Of a DNA stretch of 64,000 nt, positions 34,926 through 48,800 are shown in pieces (within the stretch, counting starts at the first letter, position 1; each line of letters starts with the position of its first letter). The notes beneath the pieces were generated by a model. It made no database searches. It was not told the origin of the DNA and saw nothing but the letters and a program-made list of their open reading frames with translations. Where the stretch lies: contig NC_080396.1 in NCBI RefSeq assembly GCF_030265065.1, positions 47,109,501-47,173,500 of the forward strand, in the 5' to 3' direction. Both the position numbers and the translations under genes were made by a program. The DNA is from Corythoichthys intestinalis. Its lineage: Eukaryota; Chordata; Actinopteri; Syngnathiformes; Syngnathidae.

Positions 34926-35457
34926 TGAACTCAATTTAAATGTACACTGTAAATCTACATACAAAATGAGCAGGTAATTAAAGAATTTTGTTGTGCTGAT
35001 GATCCTGGATGTTAATAAGACAATAATAGAAGTATTTGCAGTTATGCAGTAAATATTGTAAATGTAGAACATAGTGAGGATGGAAACAACATTGTTTTTC
35101 TACTCCTTTGAGTTTATTTGAGGAAACATAAAGGTGGATAATAACACTAAAATTCAACAGGAATTAGAATACAAAACCACATAAATGGCAAACTTCATTC
35201 TAGAACTTGAAGCAGATTTTGCATCGAACTGACAACCTACAGTATTTACAGAAATATAAATAATGTGCACACTCAAATATTTACTGTATACATCAGGTCC
35301 AGTAAAATAATGACTTAACACAGGTTGGTTGGTTGGTTAGTCCATGATTGGCTGGCGACTAGTACAGTTTGGACCGGCTGCTCGTCCACATCGAGGTCCA
35401 AAAATGTTTTGGAGTACTCACATCTTCAAGGCATTGTTTGTTGTTATTTGTCACTTT

Positions 35458-36343
35458 TCATTTTCCAGGCTGATTTTTGCATTGAGTCACTTTGGACTGT
35501 GACCTTCTGAGCAATTTGCTGTAATCCATCACACTGCCCTGGGACAGGCCTTCCGTAAATTCGATACTCAAGTCCCTGATGTGAACTCTTACATTTGCCG
35601 AATTTCTTCGCCACGTAGCGTTGGTCTTTGGAGTCTGACCATCACGGTGATGGGAGGTCTGACACTTGTGTTTGTTGTCACTATGGCTCAATTTCTGATA
35701 CCCTTTGCCAACTGTTTTGGGAACGTCTGCACTGTCCTCATTCACAGCATGGTTATTCATTTTGTTGGCATCCATGTTCCCCGAGATATCAGTACTTTGC
35801 AAGATCTCCTCGGTACTGCAGTTTGTGTTTACTGTGCCTTTATTTTGCAAGTGCTGCACTTCCCACACACAAGTGTTCATCTTTATGTGCGGACATACAG
35901 AGTTTTTATTTTTAGCTTCCAAAATATTGGCATTCTCTTCGAGGTGTGTGGGACCTAGCGCTACTTGGTTATGTGTGACCAAGCCGTTTGCATCTGCCTT
36001 CCTTTCCACTGTTGTATGTAGTGTCGGGACTGAGATGGGCGGGGCGGATGATGGAGATGGCGAGGTTTCTGGAAGCTCCCAGTTGTCCACAAATTCGAGG
36101 GAGGAGCCAAGCACGTCGGCCAGTTCAGGTGTAGCCTCCACCAGCTTCAGCAAATTTTTGGCATCCGGCATGAAAGAGGCATGTTGAGCAGTGTTAGTCC
36201 AGAGCTACGACAGCGCTGGCTGACAGTAGAATTCTGTCTCTGAAATGGTGGAAATTTCAAGATGTGGAGGGAGGCAACGGAAAGTGCAAGGTGTCATTTG
36301 AAGACGATGCAAGACATCAGAGAGGAGGAGCCAGTTTCTGGGA
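35458..36343 (-). CDS. bcor: bcor last exon: PUFD remainder, in-frame TAG, long tail
   Basis: The acceptor TTTCCAG precedes [15 protein letters not shown] and [16 protein letters not shown], then TAG (36207-36205). The frame continues with [20 protein letters not shown] and [18 protein letters not shown]. It aligns with human BCOR with no gap: the TAG replaces one leucine of SASLLFSC. About 200 further codons of polar tail follow to the stop at 35458-35460; human BCOR ends about 10 residues after this PUFD segment. If TAG is read as stop, PCGF1 binding should be impaired. A sequencing error, polymorphism or recent loss are all possible. Confidence 0.85.
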
Positions 36344-39300
36344 CTGGAAAGACAACATGAAAAAAATTAGTGGTAAAATTGACCAAATTCACCTCACTTT
36401 TCTTGACTTTCATTACGATTATAAATTGCAAACAGTAGTCATACATAAAGAACCTCCAAATCTGAGCTGAAGGTCATCAGACAGTGGCACAGACACACCC
36501 TGGTGTTGGTGACACCTGCAGGGTGTAGCATGGAACCAGTGGTTGGTCTGACAGCTCAAATTCAAAGTCCTCTCTTCTGACTGGCCGATCTGTCTCTTTC
36601 TCCTCATCTTCAGGCCCAGGGGGGTCAGCCAGGATGTTGTAAACCCCACCCTCACTGGTTGGTTCTGTCAAATCGTTGAAAATAGATGAAGACATTATTT
36701 TTTTATTATGGCTGTCAAACGATTAAAATTTTGAATCGAGTTATCACAGCTTTAAAATTAATTAATTGTAATTAATCGCAATTCAAATCATCTCTAAAAT
36801 ATGCCATATTTTTCTGTAAATTATTGTTGGAATGGAAAGAATAGACAAGACGGATATATACATAAGTACTGTATTTGTTTATTATAACAATAATTAACAT
36901 TAACATTCTTTCTGCGAAAGGGATCCACGGATAGAAAGATTTGTAATTCTTAAAAGATAAATGTGAGTACAAGTTATAGTAACTTTGATAGTTTGTATAT
37001 TGTGCCTAAATATTGGCATCTAGTGTAGTTGTTGAACTAAACCTAATGTTTGAATAGAGTATTATTTTGCATAGCTATTTTGATTGGGAATGCCAGATCT
37101 CTTTGCACTGAGCGCTTTTCTTTTTGTGAACATTATTTTATTTTTGAGAGATAGGAATATTATTTTTGTTGTGCTTTCACTAAATGATACTGTAGCGACT
37201 TAAATGTTCTTAACTGCCCAAATGCATGATGGGAATTTGAGCAACCATGAGTCACAGTGGTTGCTGCAAATGGTGTATCTTCTCTGTGTTGAGTACAATA
37301 CATGGTTTTAAGAGAAAGATCATCTCCAGTTATTCTTCCCCATGTCGCTTGTCACAATAGTTTTAACAGTTGTGGAAGAGATGCCACTGCTTATTCCATT
37401 AAATAGCGCGGCTCCAATAAATTCCTGCGTTACCAATTCGCCCTTCGTGGTAATTGGCGGTGCTATGGACCGGCGATTCATGTTGGCTCGTTGTCGTCGG
37501 TTGGCTCGGTTCATCCGATTTCCTCCTGAGGAAGACGGCGGCGTACATATAAACACCGAGAGGCGTTGGATGGCTTTTTGTGGGTACTTTTATTAACAAA
37601 ACAAAAGCATGTGGGGGACGCAGCACTTGAGCCTGCGCTAACTGCGCACTTTCTCTACTCTCTCGCTCCCTCTCTCGCTCAACCACTTTCTTCCTCACTG
37701 CTCAATCTGACATAGCCGGTCACATTGAAAATAACAGCGGCCCCCTTGGCGGGTGCCGGTAACACCTGCGTCCACTCCACTTGCTTGTCTCTGCCCTTAG
37801 CTCTCAGTATACTTCAAACGTCGCCATTGTAGTCTGTTCGCGGCAATGCTTGAGTGGGTCGTTCCGCGCATGCGTTACTTGCGTTAAACATTTCAACGTG
37901 ATTAATTTAAAAAATTAATTACCGCCCGTTAACGCGTTAATTTTGACAGCCCTATTTTTAATCTATACAAGCTAAACTCTTCCACGTGATAGGCAATAGT
38001 GCACCACAAAAAAAAATTGACGTTCAAAGCACAGAATACAATATTTTAACTTACAAGTGCCCCACCATATGTGTTTTTACGAGTTACAAGCTGTTACCAG
38101 ATGAATGTTTCCACTTTGTGTTACGATAAAATAATTGAAGTTATGAGTGAGGGACCATTCGAGGGAAGTGCAACGAAAAGGACGTCACAGTCCAGCTTCT
38201 GATGCCACTCAAAAGGCCAGACAATGACCCTTGAATGGCCACATCAACACAGATAATACAGTTTGTGTACTGTATGTATGTTTAAAACCACAACAGACAC
38301 TGTAAAAAAATTTTATAAGCTGCTACTTGTTCCCTGCTATTTACCCTGCAATTTATGGTCCAGTGTGTCCTATTTATGGATTTTCACAGTGTGAGCTCCA
38401 TGTCTTTTGGTGTAAATATCCCATCATTCAATGTGGACAGTTGCGGCTAATAGTCCAGAGTGACTTATATATGAACAAAAGGTTTCCTTGTAAAATTTGG
38501 TGTGCTTGGCAAAATCAGGTGTGATTTATATCAGTAGTCCCAACTACCGGCAAGCAGATAATGTGGCTGTCTGCTGCTCTGTAGCTGCGCTACCACTCAG
38601 TCGTGTAGTGTAAAATTCTTTCATACACTGATTTCACTCAGAAGAATGACAAAAAAAAAAGGATAAGACAGAGTCAATAGGCCACAGTGTTAAGCTTTTA
38701 GCTGTACCAGGAAGATGGGAGGAAAAAAGACGTACGCCGCAACACAACATTCCATTTTGCCCAACCAAAGGGATTCGTCTGAGTCTAAAATAGAGAATGG
38801 GGTTTAGATATTAATGGCTATATTTTGAGTTATTTTGAGGGGGAAATAAATGAACTCTATTATATAAGCTGCACACAGACTACTTTTCATTATGCCAAAG
38901 TGTCATTTTGTCAGTGTTGAACCATGAAAATATATACTGAAATATCTGCAGAAATGCGACCCACTTTTGTGATACACTCACTGTAAATACTAGAGATGTG
39001 TTTTGATTCTTATTTCTTTGTTTGTTTCTGATGATTCCATATATTTTTCCTCAGAATGGAGTGATTATATATTAATTTCCCTGCACTTGCTCTATAAAAG
39101 TAACACTTACTGACCACCACAATGTTTTTTTATGCATTTCTTTTAGTGTTTCTGAATGCTAAAGAGTTGCACTTTTGAACTATTTCATTATTTTTTTCAA
39201 GGTTTTTATCCGAGTTTGTTCTACACGATAAAATGAGTGTAGTCTGAGTGAGTGCTCGTCCGAAACTGGTGATTCCATACTTTTTGCTAGGGGTTGTACT

Positions 39301-39764
39301 AAAAGATCACTATTACTTTAAGCTTGTTTACGAAAAAGCCATAATACATGGCACCTGTATCTCATTTCACCTTTGTATTTGTGTGCAAACATTTCAAAAG
39401 GCACTTTTCCATCATATGCCCACTTTAGGTTAAACTGTTTTTTAGTCTAACTTGATCTCACAAGCTCATGTGCATCTGATTCCTCCAGTCCGTTTGTCTT
39501 TTTTATCATTCCTTCATTCAAATTTGGGTGATTGTGTGAAACTAACCGCACACGAAACTGCCATAAAAATCCCAGCAGGCTCCAGAATCACCTTCCGACC
39601 TTCCCTGGAGATCAGCGAGATATTCTGCAGAGAGATAGAGAGAAACGGGCCATTAGCGACCCGCGACGACAGCGCCGAGAAGATAACAAAAGGAGCTGCG
39701 CTAACAGCAGGAGACGGGCGTGTTCGTACGGGGGCGGCTGATCGCTGAAAGTAGATGGATGCCG

Positions 39765-39802
<38 letters not shown>

Positions 39803-42800
39803 TATCGCGCGGCAGTAAGCTGCTTTGGGATTCAGCAGCCGAGCCTCATTAAAACCCTCAGGAGGGAGAGAACAAACACTGGCGGTGAATTGTAATCAGG
39901 CTGTCGGACGCACAAACGTTGCACCACTTTTCTCTTGTTCTGTCGTGCACAGCCGACCGATGTTTGTTTGGTTGTCGTCTTCTATCATACAGGATTTAGA
40001 TGAACAGTTTACTAACTCAACTAACTTTAGTGACACTATTGGTCAATAATCAATAAATCTTCACAATTTGCAGCTGCAAATAGGGAAACGTGACCTATGG
40101 ACACCTTCCAAAATGCATTCGCTTATAGTATATGAATAATTTAACATACTGTATATGCACCAAATAACGGGCCATATAGTGAAAATAATCACACTTAAAC
40201 GGAACCATACGAGACAAATGTTTACACACCCTTTAACTTTGAACAACATTTGTTGAGACTGGCTCAACAGTGCTGATTGCGGCCCAATCAGCACTTTATT
40301 TTCAACACAAAATTCACAACCTAATTATCAACAGGTATTATGAGTTACAGTGCCTTGCAAAAGTATTCGGCCCCCTTGAACCTTGCAACCTTTCGCCACA
40401 TTTCAGGCTTCAAACATAAAGATATAAAATTGTAATTTTTTGTCAAGAATCAACAACAAGTGGGACACAATCGTGAAGTGGAACAAAATTTATTGGATAA
40501 TTTAAACTTTTTTAACAAATAAAAAACTGAAAAGTGGGGCGTGCAATATTATTCGGCCCCCTTGCGTTATTACTTTGTAGCGCCACCTTTTGCTCCAATT
40601 ACAGCTGCAAGTCGCTTGGGGTATGTTTCTATCGGTTTTGCACATCGAGAGACTGACATTCTTGCCCATTCTTCCTTGCAAAACAGCTCAAGCTCAGTGA
40701 GGTTGGATGGAGAGTGTTTGTGAACAGCAGTCTTCAGCTCTTTCCACAGATTCTCGATTGGATTCAGGTCTGGACTTTGACTTGGCCATTCTAACACCTG
40801 CATACGTTTATTTTTTAACCATTCCATTGTAGATTTGGCTTTATGTTTTGGATCATTGTCCTGTTGGAAGATAAATCTCCGTCCCAGTCTCAGGTCTTGT
40901 GCAGATACCAACAGGTTTTCTTTCAGAATGTTCCTGTATTTGGCTGCATCCATCTTCCCGTCAATTTTAACCATCTTCCCTGTCCCTGCTGAAGAAAAGC
41001 AGGCCCAAACCATGATGCTGCCACCACCATGTTTGACAGTGGGGATGGTGTGTTCAGGGTGATGAGCTGTGTTGCTTTTACGCCAAACATATCGTTTTGC
41101 ATTGTGGCCAAAAAGTTCAATTTTGGTTTCATCTGACCAGAGCACCTTCTTCCACATGTTTGGTGTGTCTCCCAGGTGGCTTGTGGCAAACTTTAAGCGA
41201 GACTTTTTATGGATATCTTTGAGAAATGGCTTTCTTCTTGCCACTCTTCCATAAAGGCCAGATTTGTGCAGTGTACAACTGATTGTTGTCCTATGGACAG
41301 ACTCTCCCACCTCAGCTGTAGATCTCTGCAGTTCATCTAGAGTGATCATGGGCCTCTTGGCTGCATCTCTGATCAGTTTTCTCCTTGTTTGAGAAGAAAG
41401 TTTGGAAGGACGGCCAGGTCTTGGTAGATTTGCAGTGGTCTGATGCTCCTTCCATTTCAATATGATGGCTTGCACAGTGCTCCTTGAGATGTTTAAAGCT
41501 TGGGAAATCTTTTTGTATCCAAATCCAGCTTTAAACTTCTCCACAACAGTATCTCGGACCTGCCTGGTGTGTTCCTTGGTTTTCATAATGCTCTCTGCAC
41601 TTTAAACAGAACCCTGAGACTATCACAGAGCAGGTGCATTTATACGGAGACTTGATTACACACAGGTGGATTCTATTTATCATCATCGGTCATTTAGGAC
41701 AACATTGGATCATTCAGAGATCCTCACTGAACTTCTGGAGTGAGTTTGCTACACTGAAAGTAAAGGGGCCGAATAATATTGCACGCCCCACTTTTCAGTT
41801 TTTTATTTGTTAAAAAAGTTTAAATTATCCAATACATGATGTTCCACTTCACGATTGTGTCCCACTTGTTGTTGATTCTTGACAAAATTTAAATTTCATA
41901 TCTTTATGTCTGAAGCCTGAAATGTGGCGAAAGGTTGCAAGATTCAAGGGGGCCGAATACTTTTGCAAGGCACTATATGTGTTAATTCTTATACATTTGC
42001 ATAATAGACACGAGGACTGTTAGGATAGCCAATGTGCCTTATGAAGGCATTAAACTTGGATTCATCACGTTCTGATCTTTTGAAACCAAGGGCGTAGATT
42101 TGCATAGGGACATAACACCAACATACCAACTTTTCAGGATGCTGAAATTGCCCCCAACAACTTTTCAGCAACCTCATTTGCATTATATAATGACTTCAGT
42201 TATATAGGTAATTTAGATTGTCTTCCCATATGTTTTAAAGGTAGAATTCACCCTACCATTATTAAGTGAATTACTTTCATTATGTTCAGACTTGCATTGA
42301 CCCGTTTTCACTTGCTGAATGTGCCAGTCCATGTTTTTTTTCTTCAAAAGCCTGTTTGCAAAAGCCCCTCCACACACGCAATCACAGCCCAAGTCCCGAC
42401 ACAAACATGCCGCCTCCGCCCCCTTCAAAGACGAGGAATATTAAAAGTTTTTTTCCCACTAGCAGCACCCACTGTAAGTAACCACTAATTTTGCGACTGA
42501 AAGTCCGACCTGCATCAGAGTTAACATAACATTAATCCGTCTGAATTTCCCGAACTTCAGAAGGAAGCTGCTTTGAGAGAAATATCCTCCTGTACTGTAT
42601 GTATTTTCTACTGTTAGCCTTAATTAAACTGTGAGAAATGTAGTTAACCGAGGTTACTGCCCTTTCCCAAATTTTCAATTTTATTTTATTTATGTGGTCT
42701 TAAAGCAGCCCAAAGAAGCTTTCATTTTTTGTTAAGTTTGGCTGTGTTTTTGGACAAAAATCAAGTATTTTACCTGAAGGAAGGCTCCATTTTTATTTAT

Positions 42801-45800
42801 TTTTGTTATACGCTAAGAAGTTTTTTCAGTTATATTTAATTTATTTATTTAGACTGACAATGCTGAGAATGTTGAGTGGTCTTATGAAAAAAATATTTTT
42901 TTTCAGTCCTGGATAGTAAAGAGATTATTTGAGTTTTTTCTTTTATCCGAGACAATGTGTTTTAGGTTGTTTTATTTACCTGACATGTTTCGGCAACTAC
43001 TTCAGCCTTCATCAGAGTGTCTCTGATGTTGGTGTAACGCATCATTTATCAGCTGCTGGAAGAAGGCGTGACTCATCTCTCTGCTGTTCCTCCACTCTTC
43101 CAGGTTGCTGGTCCAGGTAGTAGAGACCATGTAGTACACCCCCTCGTCCCTGTTGGTGGTCTTCGGGCCCTGCTTGCGGATTTCAATGGCCTAACTGATC
43201 CAGTGCTGATGTTTGTTTTCTTCGGTGCGGATGACTCTGGCCTTTTCCCAGTCCATGATGTGGTTTTCCCTTTTGCAGTGGTCAGTGATGGCTGACTTAT
43301 GGTGTTCCTGTTGCGCTTCTTCTTTTATTGCCCGTGTATGTCTTATTGCTGTCTCCTTCTCATACTCCTTCTTGTGTTGTGTTTTTTTTTCTGGTAAATG
43401 ACACGTCACACCAACATCAGTGACACTCTGATGAAAGCGGAAGTAGTTGCCGAAACATGTCAGGTAAGTAAAACAACCTAAAACACATTGTCTGGAATAA
43501 AAGAAAAATTCAACTAATCTATAAGTATAGACAAAATGAACTCAATCCAACTGTTAAGAGATTATTAACAGGTTTGTATTTATTGTGTCTGTTAATATAA
43601 TTTAAATTATGTTCAAATATTGCAATTTAAATTAGCTAATAAAATCCAGACATTTATTCTGGAAGTTTTCAAAATGTTTCTTTAGTAGTTTTTGAAAACA
43701 AATGTGTATCACCTGAATCAACACATGTGCACTGCATAAACACACCTCCTTAAAATGAGTTAAATTCCCTTACATCAGTACTTCTCAAATAGTGGGGCGC
43801 GCCCCCCCTGGGGGGGCGCAGAGCGATGCCGGGGGGCGTGTGACCTCGGGGAACATGCTTTTTTTTTTTTTTTTTTTTCTGCCGTACTGGAATAAAGTGT
43901 ACTTGCGCATCCACTCAGTGGGTGGCAGTGGCGCTCTCATTTTCAGAGTGCGTGCAGTATTTTTGAACTAAGGAAGAGCACTCATTAAACAGAAAACAAA
44001 TATGAAGAGCAGTGCGCCGCCGACGTTTTCGAAAGCCGTTTTCCGACCGGACTCACTCACGCAGCGACCCACTGTGTTGTCCGGTTCTCACGCCGCCGCC
44101 CGATAAGTGCCATTTTCGGCTTGGGATCGTCACGACGACCGCCCTCACCTACGGTTCTACCTCGGCCGCCGAGAATGCGTTTTGTTCGTGCCGTTTGCCT
44201 TTTAGCTTTGACTTTTAATACTGTGGGTGATGAGGAAAGACTGTTTACTGTGTCTAAAAATAATTATAGCGGACCGCCAGAAGCCAAATCAATTAAGACG
44301 CCACTTAAAGACATTCGACCCCAATCTCATTGATAAGCCGCTTGATTGTTTTTCAGCGAAAACGTGCCGAATATTGCCAACAATCGTCCTGCTTTGTCAG
44401 TGTTATATCAGTAAACCAGTGAGCATTGTTAGCATGCTCATTGCAAAATGACTCCACACCATTGCAAAGGAGGTAATACTGAGTGTGAGCAGCAAAAATA
44501 AAAACTGTCCTTCTGTCCAAGGACACTCTTTTTTTCCTTTATTCATTTTTGTTTTTTCGGTCAAATTTTTTGGCATATTGTCCTCATGAGTGAATGTTTC
44601 TAATCAATTTGAATGTGTTATTATTTACTGATTTTATTACATTTTATTTTTCTGTATCAAATGGTCAAAAATGTACCTTGAGTGTATTTTTACAGTTTGA
44701 ATCTGACTTTTTTTAAAAATTCAGGCAAATTGATGCACGTCAAGTCTTCTCTGTTACAAACAAAACATTTATTAACAATGTTAATAAAGTTATCCTTTAT
44801 TATAAGTTGATCTATGTTACTTTTTTTCTTTATTAGAAAAAAAGGACACAATATTAGGCAGATGTGTGTTTATAATAGTAATTTTATAGACAAATAATAC
44901 TATTTACAGTGGCGGCAGAGAGTTTGGGGGGCGCGAAACATTTACGTCTTGCTTGGGGGGGCGTAGCAGAAAATAATTAAGAAGCACTGCCTTACATGCA
45001 GGTTATGCTGTCATATCATCCGTACCAATATTGAGACCAAACCGACGCCCTTGGTTAAAAACACCATTGTTTTGATTTATGGAAAGAATTGCTTTCATAT
45101 GCAAAAACCTCCAATAAACACTTCATATTCCCTTCCTACCCTCTAAGAAGGTTTTCATGACAATACTGTTGGTCATGTTTATGGGTTGTCGTCCAGAGTA
45201 AGAAGTCAGCGTTGGGTCGGCACCACAGGCGAGCAGGAAACGAACCACCTCCACATGATTGTTCTCAACAGCGTTATGTAGTGGCCTGACAACAGACACA
45301 GGAGACATAACTTGCCATGGATCAAACATATGTGAGAGGTGTGTTCACGATGATGAGTTATTCTATTTTCAGCCAGTGAGCTAAGTATCATACCTGGTTC
45401 CGTCCTGAGTGCTGCAGTTGATGTCTGCACCATGCTCCACAAGGTGACGCGCAATCGCGAGCCAGCCGCGAGTACAGGCCTCATGCAGGGCAGAATAACC
45501 AGCATTGTTTGTGTGGTTGACGTTGCAGAGCCTTAGCTGCAGACAGCTGAGCACCGCCTCCTGGTCGCAAACAAAATCGACAACCAATGAGCAGACAGCA
45601 TATTAAGCATTTCAGAGCAAAACATATTTCAACAATTCATACAGTATATTTATTATATGTTCCCATCAAAATAAAATATTCAACACAACAGAAGTTGGCT
45701 TAACTTGATGGAATGAAATGGATTCAAACCCCTTTCTATTGTTACCTTTTTTTTGTGATTGAAATATACAGATTACTGGAGTTACCTCATCTCCCAGTCG

Positions 45801-48800
45801 GGTGGCATGCAGCAACAGGGTCTCTCCTGCATGTTTATTCAAAATTAGATGACGTAATTCTGAGGGCGCAGGATCGACGGAAAGGTTTAGCTGCGGAAAT
45901 GGCATGTACTCGTTAGATGCGACATGCATCAGTACAAAACATACAGATAATTATAATCATTTATTCATTATTTTTTTGCTTAAGTAATAACATATCCACT
46001 CAAATATCCATTTTACATAGCACATTTTATATTTAGCCTTTCCGTGCTGACGGCAAAAAGTAGAATGCAGCCTGGACTGGTTGCTAGTCAAACACAGGGC
46101 ACTTATAGATAACAAGACAACCAATCAACACTCCCATTTATAAATACGGACAATGCAGAGTCATAGATTTCATAATTATATTGACGGGTCAAAATCAACA
46201 GGCCGCCACGCCTTTAAGTTGGGGGCCATCCTACACTCCGATTTAGGTATTTGCAGTCGGTTGCAGGAACACATGCAGCGATCCAACGCCGGATTAAGGT
46301 TGAAAAACTACGAAAGCTGTACCGGTCACAAACAGGAAGGAGTGTCTCAGAAGTGATTTGTTCGAGGGTTCAAGGTAATTATTATATTTTCGTAGCATGA
46401 ATGCATTTTGAAACGTGAAAAAAATCAATGGGAGAAATTAGCCGCTACGGCATTGGCGTCATAGTTCGCAATAGTTATGTAAAATAAATACTAACTGCAC
46501 GTTTTTGTTTTTTGCTTAAAACCAAGAATTGAGACCATTTTACGTCCATATCTATAAAGAATTCAGGGGCTTAAGCATTTATTCATGAGAATTTTCAAGC
46601 TCTTTGTCTACATAAAGTCGCCGCTACATTTCCTTATTGACTAGCATTTTAGTTGGCAATATTTACGTAAAGTGAATGCTAACTGCACTTTTTTTTTCTT
46701 TTAACCAAGAATCGAGAGTGCTTTGCATCCATAATCTATAAAGAATTCAGGGATTTAAGGATTTATTCACAAGAATTTTCAACGGCAAAAGCTCTTTGTT
46801 TACATAAGGCCCCTGCTACATTTCCTTACTGACTAGCATCGTAGTTCGCAATATTTACATGAAATAAAAATAAATGGGAGAAAATTAGCCGCTACGGCAT
46901 TGGCGTCATAGATCACAATATTTACGTAAAATAAATACTAACTTTTTTTTTTTTTTTTTTTTTTGCTTAAGACCAAGAATCAAGACCGTTTTACGTCCAT
47001 ATCTATAAAGAATTCAGGGACTTGCGCATTAATTCATGAGAATTTTCAACGGAAAAAGCTCTTTGTTTACATAAAGCCGCATTTCCTTACTGACTAGCAT
47101 TATAGTTGGCAATATTTACGTAAAATAAATGCTAACTGCACATATTTTTTTTTTTTTGCTTTAAACTAAGACTCAAGACTGTTTTAAATCAATATTTATA
47201 AAGAATTCAGGGATTTAAGTATTTATTCACAAGAATTTTCAACGGAAAAAGCTCTTTGTCTGTGATTTCACTCGGTCAGCTTTGACAGCCATGCCAACAA
47301 TGCAGGTCATTAATCAACTATTAATCAGCCCCGCCTCCCGTCAGTACATTATGAAGTGTATGGCAGAGTTTCCTATTAACCTCACTTTTGTTTTTTAAAT
47401 GTGGGAGGAATTTAGTGTACAGGGACAAAACCCATGTGGATAATCACTTCTGCTCATCAATAATTTACACAATATTAGGCCATAATATTAAAAGGAAAGA
47501 AACGGACAGCGACAGGTTGAACAGGTACAGAAACTGTACAACACAAGCCCCTTTTTTATTAGCTACTTTTTACCTGCTTAGAAGGTATGAGCATTTATGT
47601 GCTATAGTACACACATGGCGTCACAAAATGGCTTTTTTTGTGTTTAAACATTATTTTCTCCATTATCAGAGGTCTAAGAGGTCAAATGTGCCCTTTATAT
47701 GCTTATTTTTTACATGAAGGTCATTTATACTCGGTGTTGTCTATTCCTTTAAACTAGCGGACTGAAAGGCGAGGTACTGTAGAGTAATTATCTTCATTTT
47801 ATGCTTAGATTGACAGTAAACTTCAAATGGGAGTGGTTTAAACAGCTTGAAGCTTTTTTTTTTTTTTTTAAAATAACGTTTCAAAGTGCTGCTTATTGTG
47901 AAGTAAGATGAGTTGAGTTCAGGGCCAATTTACTGAGCTTGTATTTCAGGTGTGCTCTAGGAAGTCAACACAGGAAATGGCATCTTAGAGCTTCTGACAC
48001 CGGTAACTGCCTCTGTGCATGACGCACATGTGCAGACGATGCTCGCCGCCATGCAACAGCAGCCAGGATACAAGCTTTGCCCTGGAGTTGTGGTTGTCTG
48101 TGTACGCGAGCTCGCTGCCCAGCAACGACGGAAGGTAGAGTGACAGAAAACTGTGTGTGCGTGTATGTGAGTGTGTGTTCACACTGCCAGAGGAAATTTC
48201 TGCTATGGCTGCTGTCACAAAACTGACGTCGGAACACACACAAAAACATGCATGATAAACGACAGGAAAAAAACAAAGGATTGTTTGTTCAATGTTACAG
48301 TGATATACAAGGGTTTCAATTTCCAAGTTTTTCCAATTATGTAGCTTGGTTGCTTTGTTTTCCTTGCAAGCATATTTTGACATGCAAGTATCCTTTTTAT
48401 GTCCACGTGTCTCAAGAAAGTGATGCTAAAAAGCACATGATGTCGATTTTGACCTTCCTGATTGTGAACAATTCTTCACAAGAGGAGCCCAGTTTGCTTG
48501 AAGCTGTTTTTGCCACTCTCAGAAGAAGTCTATTGTATAAGTTAAACTCAAGCAAAACTGAACAAAAAAATTGTCTTACAAAAGTCTGCTAGCTTAGTGC
48601 ATTACAGACATTACACATAATAACACAGTAGGTAGGTGAAAGAAATTAGCATCAATTTACCTGCAAAGATTGCTGGACAATTTGAAACTTTACTACTCAC
48701 CTGCGCGGTTCTCTCTTCCCAATCACCATTTTCTATATCTCCCCCACTTTTGTAGTTGGTCTTGCAATGATGTTTCCCAGTGGAATTTTCCAGGTCGATG

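Noticed and set aside
35581-36187. Plus-strand frames of 125-160 codons over the last bcor exon
   Set aside because: They are antisense shadows of a real exon with clear BCOR similarity.
47388-47717. Possible small gene of 109 codons
   Set aside because: Low-complexity, no known motif, no splice or promoter support; located in a bcor intron.
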